Shown here in pieces: positions 40,227-48,160 of a DNA stretch of 64,000 bases. A program made the position numbers and the translations under genes. Within the stretch, counting starts at the first letter, position 1. Each line of letters starts with the position of its first letter. The notes beneath the pieces were generated by a model. The model was given only the letters and a program-made list of their open reading frames with translations, was not told where the DNA came from and searched no databases. This DNA is from Competibacter_A sp002352125 (GTDB lineage: Bacteria; Pseudomonadota; Gammaproteobacteria; Competibacterales; Competibacteraceae). The DNA is taken from NCBI GenBank assembly GCA_035441325.1, contig DAOROA010000021.1:1-64000 (forward strand), written 5' to 3'.

Positions 40227-42371
40227 TTACAGTCGGCGCAAGTCGAGGCAATAGGGCGTCAGGGCAGCGGACGGTGGCTCTGGCGATGGGGAGGTCGGGG
40301 CAGTGTCCAGGCGTTTTATCGCGAACCGCTCGGCTCGCCTCGCCGCCGCATCGGCCAGATCGTGAGGTAAGCCATCGTAGCCGCCTCCCTGCGGTCGCCA
40401 TTCGTGCAGGGTGATCCACAAGGCTTCCGATTGGGACGGGTGCGACAGCGTCAGTTCGATTGGGCCTTGGGCTTCCAGAGAAGGGTGCAGACCGATCCAG
40501 GGCTTGAAGCGTCGATAGCGCAACCCGAACACTCGGGTTTCCCCGTCCAGCTCGTCTTCTCGCCGCAGCGGCAGCCGGTAGCCGTTCACCGCCAGTTGCC
40601 AATCCGCTAACGTTCGTCGCGCTGCCGCTTCGTGCCGGGGACGCAGGCTGATCTCCAGGCGCGCGGTGCTGGCGTCCACCAGCCGCGAGTGGCCATGTTC
40701 CTGCGAGGCAGCATCGCCGAGCAGCGGCCAAAACTCCAAACCGCGCCGGACGATTAAGCGGCAATCGTCAAACTCCACCTCGCCCAACCGATAGTAACTT
40801 TCGTCCAGCAATTCCTCGATTAGTGGTTGGCCCAAGCCCAGACCGACGCTGGCCAGTTCGTCCAGCACCTCCCACAGATCGGCGCGCAAATAGTAGGGCA
40901 GGGCGAAGCGGTCGTGCAGTTCCCGGCCCCAGTGGACCAGTTCCGGGTGGTCCGGTGTCTGGATCAGCATGGCGGCGATGGCGCGCAACAGGGCCGCCAG
41001 GGCCGCCAGCCGTTCCGGCGTGGGCGGCATCCGAAACGCGCGAAATTCCACCAATCCCAGCCGGCCACGTCCGGGCAAATAGGGGTTCCACAGCTTTTCG
41101 ATGTTGAGCTCGGTACGATGTGTATTGCCAGCCGGATCGGCCAGGAACGGCGAAAGGCTTTGCCAGAGCAAATCCGGGGTCGGGTTGCGCTGATGTTTGA
41201 GCAGGGCCAGCGCCAAAGCCAGTTCTTCGAAGATATCGGTAGTGCGTTCGTCCGGGCGCGGCGCCTGGCTGGAATTACCGACGAAATCGCCGGCAAAATA
41301 AAACGATAGAGCGGGATGGCGGTTGAAATAGCCGATCAGTGCCGGTAGCAAGTGAGGGTAGGACAGGAACGGGCTACTATCCGGATTTGGGCCGCCCAAG
41401 GTCAGTTGGCCGCCGCCGCCGGAATCGGTGATCTGGCCGTTGTAATGCAGCCGGTAAGGCGCTAGCCCGGCGACGGAGGCAGCGGCGAAACTGGCTCGGC
41501 TTTCGTTCAGAAAGGTGGCGATATCCGGGGCCGGAGCCATGTTGGCTTCGACGACGGCCGGGTCCGGCGTCAGAGTGGTCCAGGCTATCGAGGCGTCCAC
41601 CGGTGGCGGAAAGCCGGCCAGAACCAGCGTCGGCAGCTTTGCGATCCGCGCAGCTTCGCCGATCACCTCCAGCAAGTTCAGGAAAAATTCCACATCGCCG
41701 CAGGCCGGTAGTTCGATGCAAGGGACCATCGGCTCGCTCGCCCCGGTCCTGGAGTCGAACCAGTCGATGGCCAGCAGAAAGGTTCCCTGTTCGGCCAAAT
41801 CGTCGCGTGGCCCTTGCGGCGGTATCGGTTGTCCGTGCAAGCTGGGACGGGCCAAGCGCGGGTCGCGTGCCGGGTTGGCCAACAGCGGCAGATTATCCCG
41901 GCGAAACACGACGCGCAGTTTGGGGGATGCTTCGACCGAGAACAACAGCGTCGGCCAGCCTCGCGCACCGAGGCGTTGCGCCAATTGCGCCCAGAATTCG
42001 TCGAGCTGATCGGGGGATGGAGCAGCATCGAGCGGGCCATTCGCCAGCGGATCGGGCGGGCCGCTCCAAACCGGACGACCGTCGCGGCGTTGATAAAGCC
42101 CCAGGTTCCAGCGCGGCAGTTCTTCCTTGGGATATTGCCGGCCCAGGGTACGCAGCATCACGCCGCCAGCGGTTTGCGCAAGGTCGGTCAGCATCCGGCG
42201 AGCGCGCGCTTCCTTGGTGGGGCCAAGGGCGTTGTACAGCCATTCGGGAGCTTCGGAGCGGCGATCCGTGAAGGTCGGTTCCGCGCCGATCCAGATCGCC
42301 AGACCGCGGCGTTTGAGGAGATCGTCGTGGGTACGAATGGCCTGATCGAAAGCCGAAAGTATCGTCTGCAT
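40227..42371 (-). CDS. DUF2126-family protein (stand-alone)
   Basis: This 714-residue protein resembles the C-terminal DUF2126 part of large transglutaminase-like proteins. Landmarks include AIWIGAEPTFTDRRSEAPEWLYNALGPTKEARA near the N-terminus and LLPALIGYFNRHPALSFYFAGDFVG, RLGLVEFRAFRMPPTPERL and the late VFGLRYR, WITLHEWRPQGGGYDGLP. The usual N-terminal transglutaminase domain of the 1100-residue proteins is absent. Such proteins usually occur with circularly permuted ATP-grasp and alpha-E proteins, in a cluster thought to build peptide-like compounds; these are not in the window. The start at 42371 (MQTILSAFDQAIRTHDDLL) is chosen by family resemblance. No signal peptide is present. Function unknown. 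Confidence 0.75.
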   Translation of the reverse strand: MQTILSAFDQAIRTHDDLLKRRGLAIWIGAEPTFTDRRSEAPEWLYNALGPTKEARARRMLTDLAQTAGGVMLRTLGRQYPKEELPRWNLGLYQRRDGRPVWSGPPDPLANGPLDAAPSPDQLDEFWAQLAQRLGARGWPTLLFSVEASPKLRVVFRRDNLPLLANPARDPRLARPSLHGQPIPPQGPRDDLAEQGTFLLAIDWFDSRTGASEPMVPCIELPACGDVEFFLNLLEVIGEAARIAKLPTLVLAGFPPPVDASIAWTTLTPDPAVVEANMAPAPDIATFLNESRASFAAASVAGLAPYRLHYNGQITDSGGGGQLTLGGPNPDSSPFLSYPHLLPALIGYFNRHPALSFYFAGDFVGNSSQAPRPDERTTDIFEELALALALLKHQRNPTPDLLWQSLSPFLADPAGNTHRTELNIEKLWNPYLPGRGRLGLVEFRAFRMPPTPERLAALAALLRAIAAMLIQTPDHPELVHWGRELHDRFALPYYLRADLWEVLDELASVGLGLGQPLIEELLDESYYRLGEVEFDDCRLIVRRGLEFWPLLGDAASQEHGHSRLVDASTARLEISLRPRHEAAARRTLADWQLAVNGYRLPLRREDELDGETRVFGLRYRRFKPWIGLHPSLEAQGPIELTLSHPSQSEALWITLHEWRPQGGGYDGLPHDLADAAARRAERFAIKRLDTAPTSPSPEPPSAALTPYCLDLRRL

Positions 42372-42499
42372 GGCGCCGAAACTAGCTGGGGGCGAATTGG
42401 CGCGGCATTGTACGGAATTTTGCGGCGGGGAGGTAAAGGTTTCTGGACCGAACCAGTCCAGATTTGAGGGTTGCTGTCGCGACAACTGGCGGTACGGAA

Positions 42500-43207
42500 T
42501 CAAAAATCGGCCGCGCGAGCGATAGCCCACACTTCGATGTCGGTCGCGCCGGCAGCGCGCAGCGCCCGGGCGCATTCGGCGACGGTGCCAGCAGTCGTGA
42601 TCACATCATCCACGAGCGCGATCCGAGCTCCATGCAACGGATGCCCCGCGACGAATGCGCCGAGCAGATTGGTCCGGCGCCGTCGAGCGTCCAATTGGAT
42701 TTGAGGGGTGGTATATCGCGCCCGCCGCAGACCGTTAGCGGCCAAGGGAATACGAAAACGACGCGCGGTGGCGCGCGCCAATTCGAGAGCCTGGTTGAAA
42801 CCTCGCTCTCGCAGGCGTCGGGGATGAAGGGGGACGGGGACGATGCGATCCGGCAAGGAACCGCCGCGTTCGGCGAGCGCGTCGGCAAGCAGTTCGCCTA
42901 GCAAGCGGGCGTGGCTTAGCCGGCCATCGAATTTCAGGCCGCAAACCAGAAAATCTATCGGTGGTCGATAGTGAAACGGCACGAACGCGCAGTCGAAGGG
43001 AAGTGGGCGAGCGCGGCAAGTCGGGCAAAGCTCAATCTGGCCGGTCGTCGTGGGCGTGGCACAACCCGGACAGGCCAGCGCGTTTCGCGGCAAGCTGGCG
43101 GCGCAGCCAGCGCACAGGTCGCGACCATCCATTCCGTCGGCTCCGCAGAGTAGGCAGATCGGTGGTAACAGGTTATCTTGGATCGCGCCGAACCAAGTGC
43201 CGATCAC
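42500..43207 (-). CDS. comF: ComF-family phosphoribosyltransferase-like protein
   Basis: This 235-residue protein has an N-terminal double zinc-finger-like region (CLLCG, CAGCAASL, CPGCATP, CPTCRARP). A type I phosphoribosyltransferase domain follows, with IVPVPLHPRRLRERGFNQA and the PRPP loop ALVDDVITTAGTVAECARAL. This is the ComF/GntX architecture, linked to DNA uptake and late competence functions, with an unproven biochemical role. It is divergent from the membrane-protein gene at 43320 and lies upstream of bioH-bioC on the opposite strand, an arrangement common in gammaproteobacteria where comF neighbours the bio genes. Confidence 0.93.
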   Translation of the reverse strand: MIGTWFGAIQDNLLPPICLLCGADGMDGRDLCAGCAASLPRNALACPGCATPTTTGQIELCPTCRARPLPFDCAFVPFHYRPPIDFLVCGLKFDGRLSHARLLGELLADALAERGGSLPDRIVPVPLHPRRLRERGFNQALELARATARRFRIPLAANGLRRARYTTPQIQLDARRRRTNLLGAFVAGHPLHGARIALVDDVITTAGTVAECARALRAAGATDIEVWAIARAADF

Positions 43208-43319
43208 GGTGTTCGCCGCTGGTTGACAACGTATCGGACGTTCGGGAACATGCCTAAATTACCTCGAAACATCGCGACCATTGATATTTCGTTTGCCATT
43301 CGCAATGAAGAGTTCTGTC

Positions 43320-43751
43320 ATGCATATCCTAGAATCGAGCGAAGACACGGTTATCGGCAAAATCGCGCGCGGCTCTTCAGCCAAGCGAGCTGCTTCCATC
43401 ATGAATTATGGCAACATCATTTCGGTTATCGTGCCGTTTCCCTTGCTCATTTTTTGGTTCGGCGCCTCGATGTTGGTGTATGCCATGAATCGTCATCATC
43501 CCAATCCTAAGGTAGGGCATTACACGCAGCAAGCAGCCTATCGATTCTACGGCGTCACGGGTTTTTTTATCGTAATAGGTACGTTCATTCCCGGTAACGG
43601 TTGGATATGGCATCTGATTGCGTGGCTTTTGGCTTTGTCGGTTCTGGTTCCCTGGTCTATTGTCGATCTGCGGCGCATCCGTCGGGATCAGTGGATCGAT
43701 ATTCCGCTGGATGACGAAGGCCATCCTTTGCCCAGCGCGGCGGCGGTGTAG
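43320..43751 (+). CDS. Small two-helix membrane protein
   Basis: This protein of about 143 residues starts MHILESSEDTVIGKIARGSSAKRAASIMNYGN. It has hydrophobic segments at about 33-54 (ISVIVPFPLLIFWFGASMLVYA) and about 76-108, and a charged C-terminal tail with DLRRIRRDQWIDIPLD. No family is recognised. The start could also be the ATG at 43305 or a TTG at 43281; 43320 is favoured by the GAAGAG motif seven bases upstream. It lies 44 bp before the diguanylate cyclase gene, and co-transcription is likely. Confidence 0.65.
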   Translation: MHILESSEDTVIGKIARGSSAKRAASIMNYGNIISVIVPFPLLIFWFGASMLVYAMNRHHPNPKVGHYTQQAAYRFYGVTGFFIVIGTFIPGNGWIWHLIAWLLALSVLVPWSIVDLRRIRRDQWIDIPLDDEGHPLPSAAAV

Positions 43752-43795
43752 GCGACACGGATTAGACCGCTGTTTTTTGCCGAACAGAAACTGCC

Positions 43796-44797
43796 ATGAG
43801 CGATCTGACTGCTGCCCTAGAGGAGTTCGGGTTACCGGGTTTCCTTCGAGAGTTGAACAGCGTGCTCATCGCGTTGTTGGATCGGGATGGTCAAGTTTTG
43901 GCCGGCAACCGTGGGTTTCTGCGGCTGGTGGCGCCAACGGCGGCGCTCGATCAGTCCTGGGATGCCCGAAACTTGTTGATCAATCCCCGTTTGGAAGACA
44001 TCCGGGCCTTTCCATCCTATCACGGCGGTACGTTGTTGCTTTATCGAGGTATTTTGGATATCGCGGACGAAAGCGGACGAAGCCGTTCCTTGCAAGGCCA
44101 TATCTATCGTTGGCGGGGAGATCGGTTGCTGGTGGCTGCCGAATTCGATGTGGAAGGACTGGAGATGCTGGGAGCGACTGTGCTGCGACTCAACGAGGAA
44201 TTGGCCGAAACGCAACAGCAGTTGTTGCGCGCCAATCGGGAACTGAAACGTAACGAATCGGTAATTCAAGAACTGATGAATACTGATCCGTTGACGGGAG
44301 TTGGTAACCGGCGGCGGCTGAACGAATCGCTGGCCGCAGAAATCGAGCGCAGCCGACGGCACGCTCATCCGTTTTGCCTGCTGGTTGTAGACCTCGATCA
44401 CTTCAAAGACGTCAACGATCAGCACGGTTATGCGGTAGGCGACGAGATGCTGAAATCTTTCGCCGTTTTGTTGCGCGAGCATAGCCGGCAAAGCGATCAG
44501 GTGACGCGTTTCGGTAGCGAGGAATTCGTGTTGCTGTTACCCGATACAGTGTTGGAAAGCGCGGTAGCCTTTGCGGAACGGATTCGCCAACGGTTGGAGT
44601 GGCAGCCGGTCGCGCCGTGCTCCGAACGGGTTACCGCTAGTTTTGGGGTGGCGATGCTAGCCGAGAACGAAAAAGGCGAAGAGCTGTTGCGCCGCGCCGA
44701 TGTGGCTCTGCGCCGCTCGAAGCGAGAGGGCCGCAATCGGATAACTCAAGCGATCGCTCCGGGCCAGAACGCGGCGTCGAACGTGAGTAGCTGTTAG
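43796..44797 (+). CDS. GGDEF-domain diguanylate cyclase
   Basis: This 333-residue cytoplasmic protein has an N-terminal PAS-like sensor region (about 1-130; LLDRDGQVLAGNRGFLRLV), a short coiled linker (NEELAETQQQLLRANREL) and a GGDEF domain (about 160-325). Domain signatures include DPLTGVGNRRRLNESL and DLDHFKDVNDQHGYAVGDEML. The active-site motif reads GSEEF (240-244) instead of GG(D/E)EF. The inhibitory I-site RxxD (RQSD) lies exactly five residues upstream. GSEEF is unusual, but the acidic residues remain, so c-di-GMP synthesis is plausible and feedback inhibition likely. It sits between the small membrane protein and bioH in the same direction. Confidence 0.9.
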   Translation: MSDLTAALEEFGLPGFLRELNSVLIALLDRDGQVLAGNRGFLRLVAPTAALDQSWDARNLLINPRLEDIRAFPSYHGGTLLLYRGILDIADESGRSRSLQGHIYRWRGDRLLVAAEFDVEGLEMLGATVLRLNEELAETQQQLLRANRELKRNESVIQELMNTDPLTGVGNRRRLNESLAAEIERSRRHAHPFCLLVVDLDHFKDVNDQHGYAVGDEMLKSFAVLLREHSRQSDQVTRFGSEEFVLLLPDTVLESAVAFAERIRQRLEWQPVAPCSERVTASFGVAMLAENEKGEELLRRADVALRRSKREGRNRITQAIAPGQNAASNVSSC

Positions 44798-44835
44798 CGT
44801 GCCGTTTCGCAGCGGCTTTTGAGGGGCATATCGAC

Positions 44836-45666
44836 GTGTCGCGATTTTCTGAAGTTTCCACCATGTCCTGTTGGCCCGAACCGCCCCAATACAGCAGGAA
44901 ATCGCTTTATAGCTACGCTTTGGGAACCGGTCCAGACGTGGTGTTGGTGCATGGTTGGGGGATGCATTCCGGGATTTGGAAAGATATTGCCGAGGCGCTG
45001 TGCGACCGTTATCGGATCACGGTAGTGGACCTGCCCGGTCACGGTTTCAGCCGGTTTCTGGAGGCCCGGCATAGCCTTGACGAGCTGTGCGCGGTGGTGA
45101 TGGCGGCAGTACCGGCGCCGGCTGTCTGGGTGGGTTGGTCGTTGGGTGGACTGGTCGCACAACGAGTGGCTATCGTCGCGCCGGAACGGATCGAGCGGTT
45201 GGTGTTGGCGAGCAGCACGCCCTGTTTCGTGCAGCGACCCGACTGGCCGCACGGTATCGCCTTGCCGGTGCTGCGTCGTTTTGCCGAGGAACTGCGGGAG
45301 AACTATCGCGCTGTGCTCAAGCGTTTTATCGCCCTGGAAGTTCACGGCAGCGAACGGGCTACCGCCCAACTGCATTCGCTCAAGGCGATGTTGTTCCAGC
45401 ACGGCGAGCCGGCAATATCGGCGCTGGAAGATGGCTTGACGATATTGGAAAGTACCGATCTGCGTGCCGAATGGCCTCGCATCGTTTGTCCGACGCTGCT
45501 CCTTATGGGGGAGCGCGATCAATTGGTGCCGGCCCAGGCGGGGACCACGCTGGTAGAATGGCAGCCGGACGCCCGATTACGGGTGTTCGCACGAGCCGGC
45601 CACGCGCCGTTCTTTTCCCATCTGCCGGATTTCGTCGCTGAACTGCGAGCGTTTCTCGATGCGTGA
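44836..45666 (+). CDS. bioH: Pimeloyl-ACP methyl ester carboxylesterase
   Basis: This 276-residue alpha/beta-hydrolase removes the methyl group from pimeloyl-ACP methyl ester, ending the BioC-BioH route to biotin's pimelate. It shows the oxyanion motif VLVHGWGMHSGIW, the nucleophile elbow GWSLGG with Ser102, the acid in LLLMGERDQLVP and the late His in RAGHAPFFSHL. The GTG start at 44836 follows GAGGGG at eight bases; an ATG nine codons later is an alternative. It overlaps bioC by eight bases, which strongly supports the assignment. Confidence 0.93.
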   Translation: MSRFSEVSTMSCWPEPPQYSRKSLYSYALGTGPDVVLVHGWGMHSGIWKDIAEALCDRYRITVVDLPGHGFSRFLEARHSLDELCAVVMAAVPAPAVWVGWSLGGLVAQRVAIVAPERIERLVLASSTPCFVQRPDWPHGIALPVLRRFAEELRENYRAVLKRFIALEVHGSERATAQLHSLKAMLFQHGEPAISALEDGLTILESTDLRAEWPRIVCPTLLLMGERDQLVPAQAGTTLVEWQPDARLRVFARAGHAPFFSHLPDFVAELRAFLDA

Positions 45667-46558
45667 CGGCGAAGGTTCGGTTTTTGAACTGGATCGAAAG
45701 TTGCTAAGGCGAGCGTTCGAGCGCTCTGCGACCAGCTACGACCGCGCGGCGGTGGTGCAGCGCGAGATCGGCGGTCGTCTGTTGGAACGTCTGGATTTAA
45801 TCAAGCTCAAGCCGTCGGTGATCGCCGATATCGGTTGCGGGACCGGCGCGATCACGGCGATGTTGCTCAAAAAATACCGCCAGGCGCGGGTCATCGGCTT
45901 GGAACTGGCTCCGGCCATGATCGCCGCCGCTCGAAAGCGCACGCCTTGGCTGCGCGTTCTGTACGGTGCGGTCGGAGAGCCCGAGGCGTTGCCGCTAGCC
46001 AGTGCCAGTTGCGACTTGATCTTTTCCAACTTAAGTTTGCAGTGGTGTGTCGATTTGGAGCGCGCGTTCACCGAATTCCGGCGCGTGCTTAAACCGGGCG
46101 GCGCGTTGCTGTTCAGTACCTTGGGTCCCGATACCCTGATCGAACTGCGGCGCAGTTGGCGGGCCGCCGACCAAAATAATCACGTCAACGCCTTCCTCGA
46201 TATGCACGATGTTGGCGATGCCCTGATCCGGGCGCGCTTGGCCGAACCCGTTATGGACGTCGAACGGCTGACTTTGACTTATCGGGAAGTGGATGCGCTG
46301 ATGCGCGATTTGAAAGCGCTAGGTGCCGGCAACGTGACCGCTGGCCGCGCCCACAACCTGACCGGCAAGGATCGACTGCGCGCGATGTGCGCTGCTTACG
46401 AACAGTTCCGCCGCGCCGACGGTTTGTTGCCAGTCACCTGCGAAGTGGTTTACGGTCATGCTTGGGGGCCACTGCAAAACCCGCCTCGTCTGCGAAGCGA
46501 TGGCGCGGCAATTTTTCCCTTGACGCAACTGCGCCGGACCTTTCGACCCAAAAGCTGA
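45659..46558 (+). CDS. bioC: Malonyl-ACP O-methyltransferase
   Basis: This 299-residue SAM-dependent methyltransferase methylates malonyl-ACP so that fatty-acid synthesis can build the pimeloyl chain of biotin. It shows the opening FERSATSYDRAAVVQREIGGRLLERLD, motif I VIADIGCGTGAITAML, LIFSNLSLQWCVDLERAFTEFRRVLKPGG and FSTLGPDTLIELRRSW, all typical of BioC. It overlaps bioH by eight bases. The other biotin genes (bioA, bioB, bioF, bioD) are not in the window. A terminator begins at its stop codon. Confidence 0.94.
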   Translation: MRDGEGSVFELDRKLLRRAFERSATSYDRAAVVQREIGGRLLERLDLIKLKPSVIADIGCGTGAITAMLLKKYRQARVIGLELAPAMIAAARKRTPWLRVLYGAVGEPEALPLASASCDLIFSNLSLQWCVDLERAFTEFRRVLKPGGALLFSTLGPDTLIELRRSWRAADQNNHVNAFLDMHDVGDALIRARLAEPVMDVERLTLTYREVDALMRDLKALGAGNVTAGRAHNLTGKDRLRAMCAAYEQFRRADGLLPVTCEVVYGHAWGPLQNPPRLRSDGAAIFPLTQLRRTFRPKS

Positions 46559-46588
46559 GCCGGTTTTTCGGCTATTGGCTCTTTTTTG
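46557..46588 (+). terminator. Terminator after bioC
   Basis: GAGCC (46557-46561) can pair with GGCTC (46577-46581), directly followed by six T. An alternative inner stem AGCCG/CGGCT (46558-46562/46569-46573) competes with it. It overlaps the bioC stop codon. Confidence 0.65.
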
Positions 46589-46631
46589 CCCGCCGATTTG
46601 CAGAATAAATCCTTAGTTATATGAAAGGGTA

Positions 46632-46660
46632 TTGACAAGATTCGCGTATCCCGTTACTTG
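46632..46660 (+). promoter_or_regulatory. Candidate promoter of the aa3 oxidase cluster
   Basis: A perfect -35 TTGACA (46632-46637) is followed after 17 bp by TACTTG (46655-46660), a poor -10. It lies 38 bp before the DUF2244 gene, just after the bioC terminator, in a locally AT-richer stretch. Confidence 0.45.
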
Positions 46661-46697
46661 TTAAATGAGCAAAGCAAAGCGATGAGGTGCTCAGGTC

Positions 46698-47180
46698 ATG
46701 GTCGCAGTCGAATGTGGCACGGAAGAGTGCCAGTATTGCTATGTGCTGCGCCCTAACCGTTCGTTCTCGTGGCGGCAGAATCTGGTCGTATTCGCCTGGT
46801 TGTGCGCAGCGACGCTAGCCGTAGCGGTTCCGTTGGTCGCCATGGGGTTTTGGCCGATTTTGCTGTTCGCTGGCTTGGAGCTGTTGGCGGTGGGCATCGG
46901 GTTATACCGTGCCATTTGTCGTTGCCACGAGTGCGAGGTCATTTGCGTCGCGGCAGATAGTATTCGGATCGAGCGGGGCCGCCGCGGTCCCCAGCATCGT
47001 TGGGTTCTGGGGCGGGCTTGGGCGCAAGTTGTGCTGAAAGGCTGTCCCCGTCAATGGTATCCGAGCCGACTGTTGATTCGCTCTCATGGAAGGACAGTGG
47101 AGATCGGCCGATTTCTGGTCGAGGAAGAAAGAAAAAAGCTTGCTCGGGATTTGATGCGTTGTCTTTGCGCTAAGCCGTAA
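46698..47180 (+). CDS. DUF2244-family membrane protein
   Basis: This 160-residue protein has two transmembrane helices (about 30-47 and 51-70), a cytoplasmic N-terminus with YVLRPNRSFSWRQN, and a C-terminal soluble part with CHECEVICVAADSIRIERGR and SRLLIRSHGRTVEIGRFLVEEER. This matches the DUF2244 family, which regularly precedes the coxB gene in proteobacteria and is presumed to have a role in oxidase assembly or regulation. Here it opens the oxidase cluster, 116 bp before coxB. Confidence 0.85.
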   Translation: MVAVECGTEECQYCYVLRPNRSFSWRQNLVVFAWLCAATLAVAVPLVAMGFWPILLFAGLELLAVGIGLYRAICRCHECEVICVAADSIRIERGRRGPQHRWVLGRAWAQVVLKGCPRQWYPSRLLIRSHGRTVEIGRFLVEEERKKLARDLMRCLCAKP

Positions 47181-47296
47181 ATAACACAATCGTGAACTTG
47201 TGGACCGGAGCCGAGACCGGTCGTTTTGCGCATCCAAACTTTGGCGTCACCAATTTGATAAGGCGGGGCGCATTCAACCAGTGGGAGAGGAGGAGT

Positions 47297-48160
47297 ATGG
47301 CGATCAATTACATTGGGCACAAGGCTGGCATTGCTCTAGGCAGTGCAGCGGCGCTGCTGATCTGGAGCGCGGGCGCGCACGCCGACTTGGCATTGAATAT
47401 GCCGCGGGGCGTTACCGCCATTAGCCAAAATGTGTACAGTCTGCACATGTTGATTTTCTGGATTTGCGTGGCGATCGGCGTGGTGGTATTCGGCGTCATG
47501 TTCTGGTCGATCTACCATCACCGCAAATCGCGCGGTGCGGTGCCGGCCAAGTTCCACGAAAGTACTGTGGTCGAGGTGGTCTGGACGGTGATTCCGATGC
47601 TGATTTTGATCGGCATGGCGGTACCTGCCACCAAGACGCTGGTCAGCATGTACGATGCCCGGGATGCCGAGTTGACCGTCAAAGTCACTGGCTATCAGTG
47701 GCGATGGCAATACGATTACTTGGACGAAGATGTCGGGTTCTTCAGCGTTCTCTCCACTCCGTCTGCGCAAATCCACAACGTTGCCGCCAAAGGTGAACAC
47801 TATTTGCTGGAGGTCGATAATCCGTTGGTGGTGCCGGTCGGCAAGAAGGTCCGCATCTTGACCACTGCTGCCGACGTGATTCACTCCTGGTGGGTGCCGG
47901 AGTTGGGCTGGAAGAAAGACGCCATTCCCGGTTTCATCAACGAAAGTTGGACGTTGATCGAGAAGCCCGGTATCTATCGCGGTCAATGCGCTGAGCTGTG
48001 CGGCAAAGATCACGGCTTCATGCCGATCGTGGTCAAGGCCGTGCCCGAAGCTGAATTCAAGCAATGGCTCGCTCAGATGAAGGCGAAGGACAAACCAAGC
48101 TCGCAAACCGCCCAGAACGATTCGAATCCTCAAACCATCTCTGGAGGCCAAACACTATGA
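47297..48160 (+). CDS. coxB: Cytochrome c oxidase (aa3-type) subunit II
   Basis: This 287-residue protein takes electrons from cytochrome c through the binuclear CuA centre. It has a signal/first hydrophobic segment, two membrane helices (about 45-70 and 88-110), the aromatic electron-entry motif YQWRWQYDY, and CuA ligands in IHSWWVPELG and CAELCGKDHGFM. The C-terminus has no fused cytochrome c domain. The start at 47297 follows an excellent AGGAGAGGAGGAG ribosome-binding site; upstream in-frame codons are discarded. It overlaps coxA by four bases (ATGA). Confidence 0.97.
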   Translation: MAINYIGHKAGIALGSAAALLIWSAGAHADLALNMPRGVTAISQNVYSLHMLIFWICVAIGVVVFGVMFWSIYHHRKSRGAVPAKFHESTVVEVVWTVIPMLILIGMAVPATKTLVSMYDARDAELTVKVTGYQWRWQYDYLDEDVGFFSVLSTPSAQIHNVAAKGEHYLLEVDNPLVVPVGKKVRILTTAADVIHSWWVPELGWKKDAIPGFINESWTLIEKPGIYRGQCAELCGKDHGFMPIVVKAVPEAEFKQWLAQMKAKDKPSSQTAQNDSNPQTISGGQTL

